The notes below the pieces were generated by a model. The model was not told the origin of the DNA. It searched no databases and saw only the letters and a program-made list of their open reading frames with translations. Shown here one piece after another: positions 5,688 through 5,705 of a stretch of 5,705 nt of DNA; position 1 is the first letter of the stretch; each line of letters starts with the position of its first letter. A program made the position numbers and the translations under genes. This DNA is from Gammaproteobacteria bacterium. GTDB lineage: Bacteria; Pseudomonadota; Gammaproteobacteria; UBA6429; Thiohalophilaceae. Location: NCBI GenBank assembly GCA_029882235.1, contig JAOULB010000159.1, positions 1 through 5,705 of the forward strand, read 5' to 3'.

Positions 5688-5700
5688 TATCAATAAGTTA
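5688..5700. promoter_or_regulatory. IHF-binding site upstream of the sigma-54 promoter
   Basis: The plus strand TATCAATAAGTTA matches the IHF consensus WATCAANNNNTTR at every defined position, in AT-rich flanks. It lies about 45-57 bases upstream of the predicted start point. This is where IHF commonly bends DNA so that a distant activator can touch sigma-54 polymerase. The call is made from sequence match and position only. Confidence 0.65.
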
Positions 5701-5705
5701 TGAGA

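Overview
The window looks like chromosomal DNA of a gammaproteobacterium of moderate G+C, possibly a marine or methylotrophic type. That placement rests on gene content and protein style, not on any database match. All genes are on the minus strand except one short CDGSH gene. The genes are ordinary housekeeping or nutrient functions. I see no tRNA or rRNA gene, insertion sequence, CRISPR array or phage gene.

Left part (1-1092), an iron theme. A FetA-type ABC ATPase (minus) overlaps by 4 bases the start of a FetB-type permease that runs off the left edge. Divergent from it is a 78-residue protein with two CDGSH iron-sulfur motifs. The two transcription units share an intergenic region of about 120 bases that contains a TAATAAC direct repeat. 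The CDGSH gene ends in a strong hairpin terminator that also serves the convergent chemotaxis gene.

Middle (1106-3122). A 623-residue methyl-accepting chemotaxis protein has a periplasmic NIT (nitrate/nitrite sensing) domain. Upstream are a near-consensus flagellar sigma-28 promoter (spacer one base too long) and a perfect 13-bp palindrome.

Right part (3137-5705), a nitrogen-uptake operon read right to left: a TorF-family putative porin, then the PII protein GlnK, then an Amt ammonium transporter, ending in a terminator with a UUCG tetraloop. The operon is preceded by an excellent sigma-54 (-24/-12) promoter and, about 50 bases upstream of the predicted start point, a perfect match to the IHF consensus. 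This is the expected layout for NtrC-type nitrogen control. A 9-bp hairpin lies between the porin and glnK.

The most notable anomaly is in amt. It is split by an apparent one-base deletion near 3430, so the last transmembrane helix and the cytoplasmic tail lie in another frame. Restoring one base gives a normal 434-residue Amt. Functionally, the right two thirds of the window could form a nitrogen module: sense nitrogen oxides by chemotaxis, let nitrogen compounds cross the outer membrane, import ammonium, and gate import with PII. The porin's role is inference.
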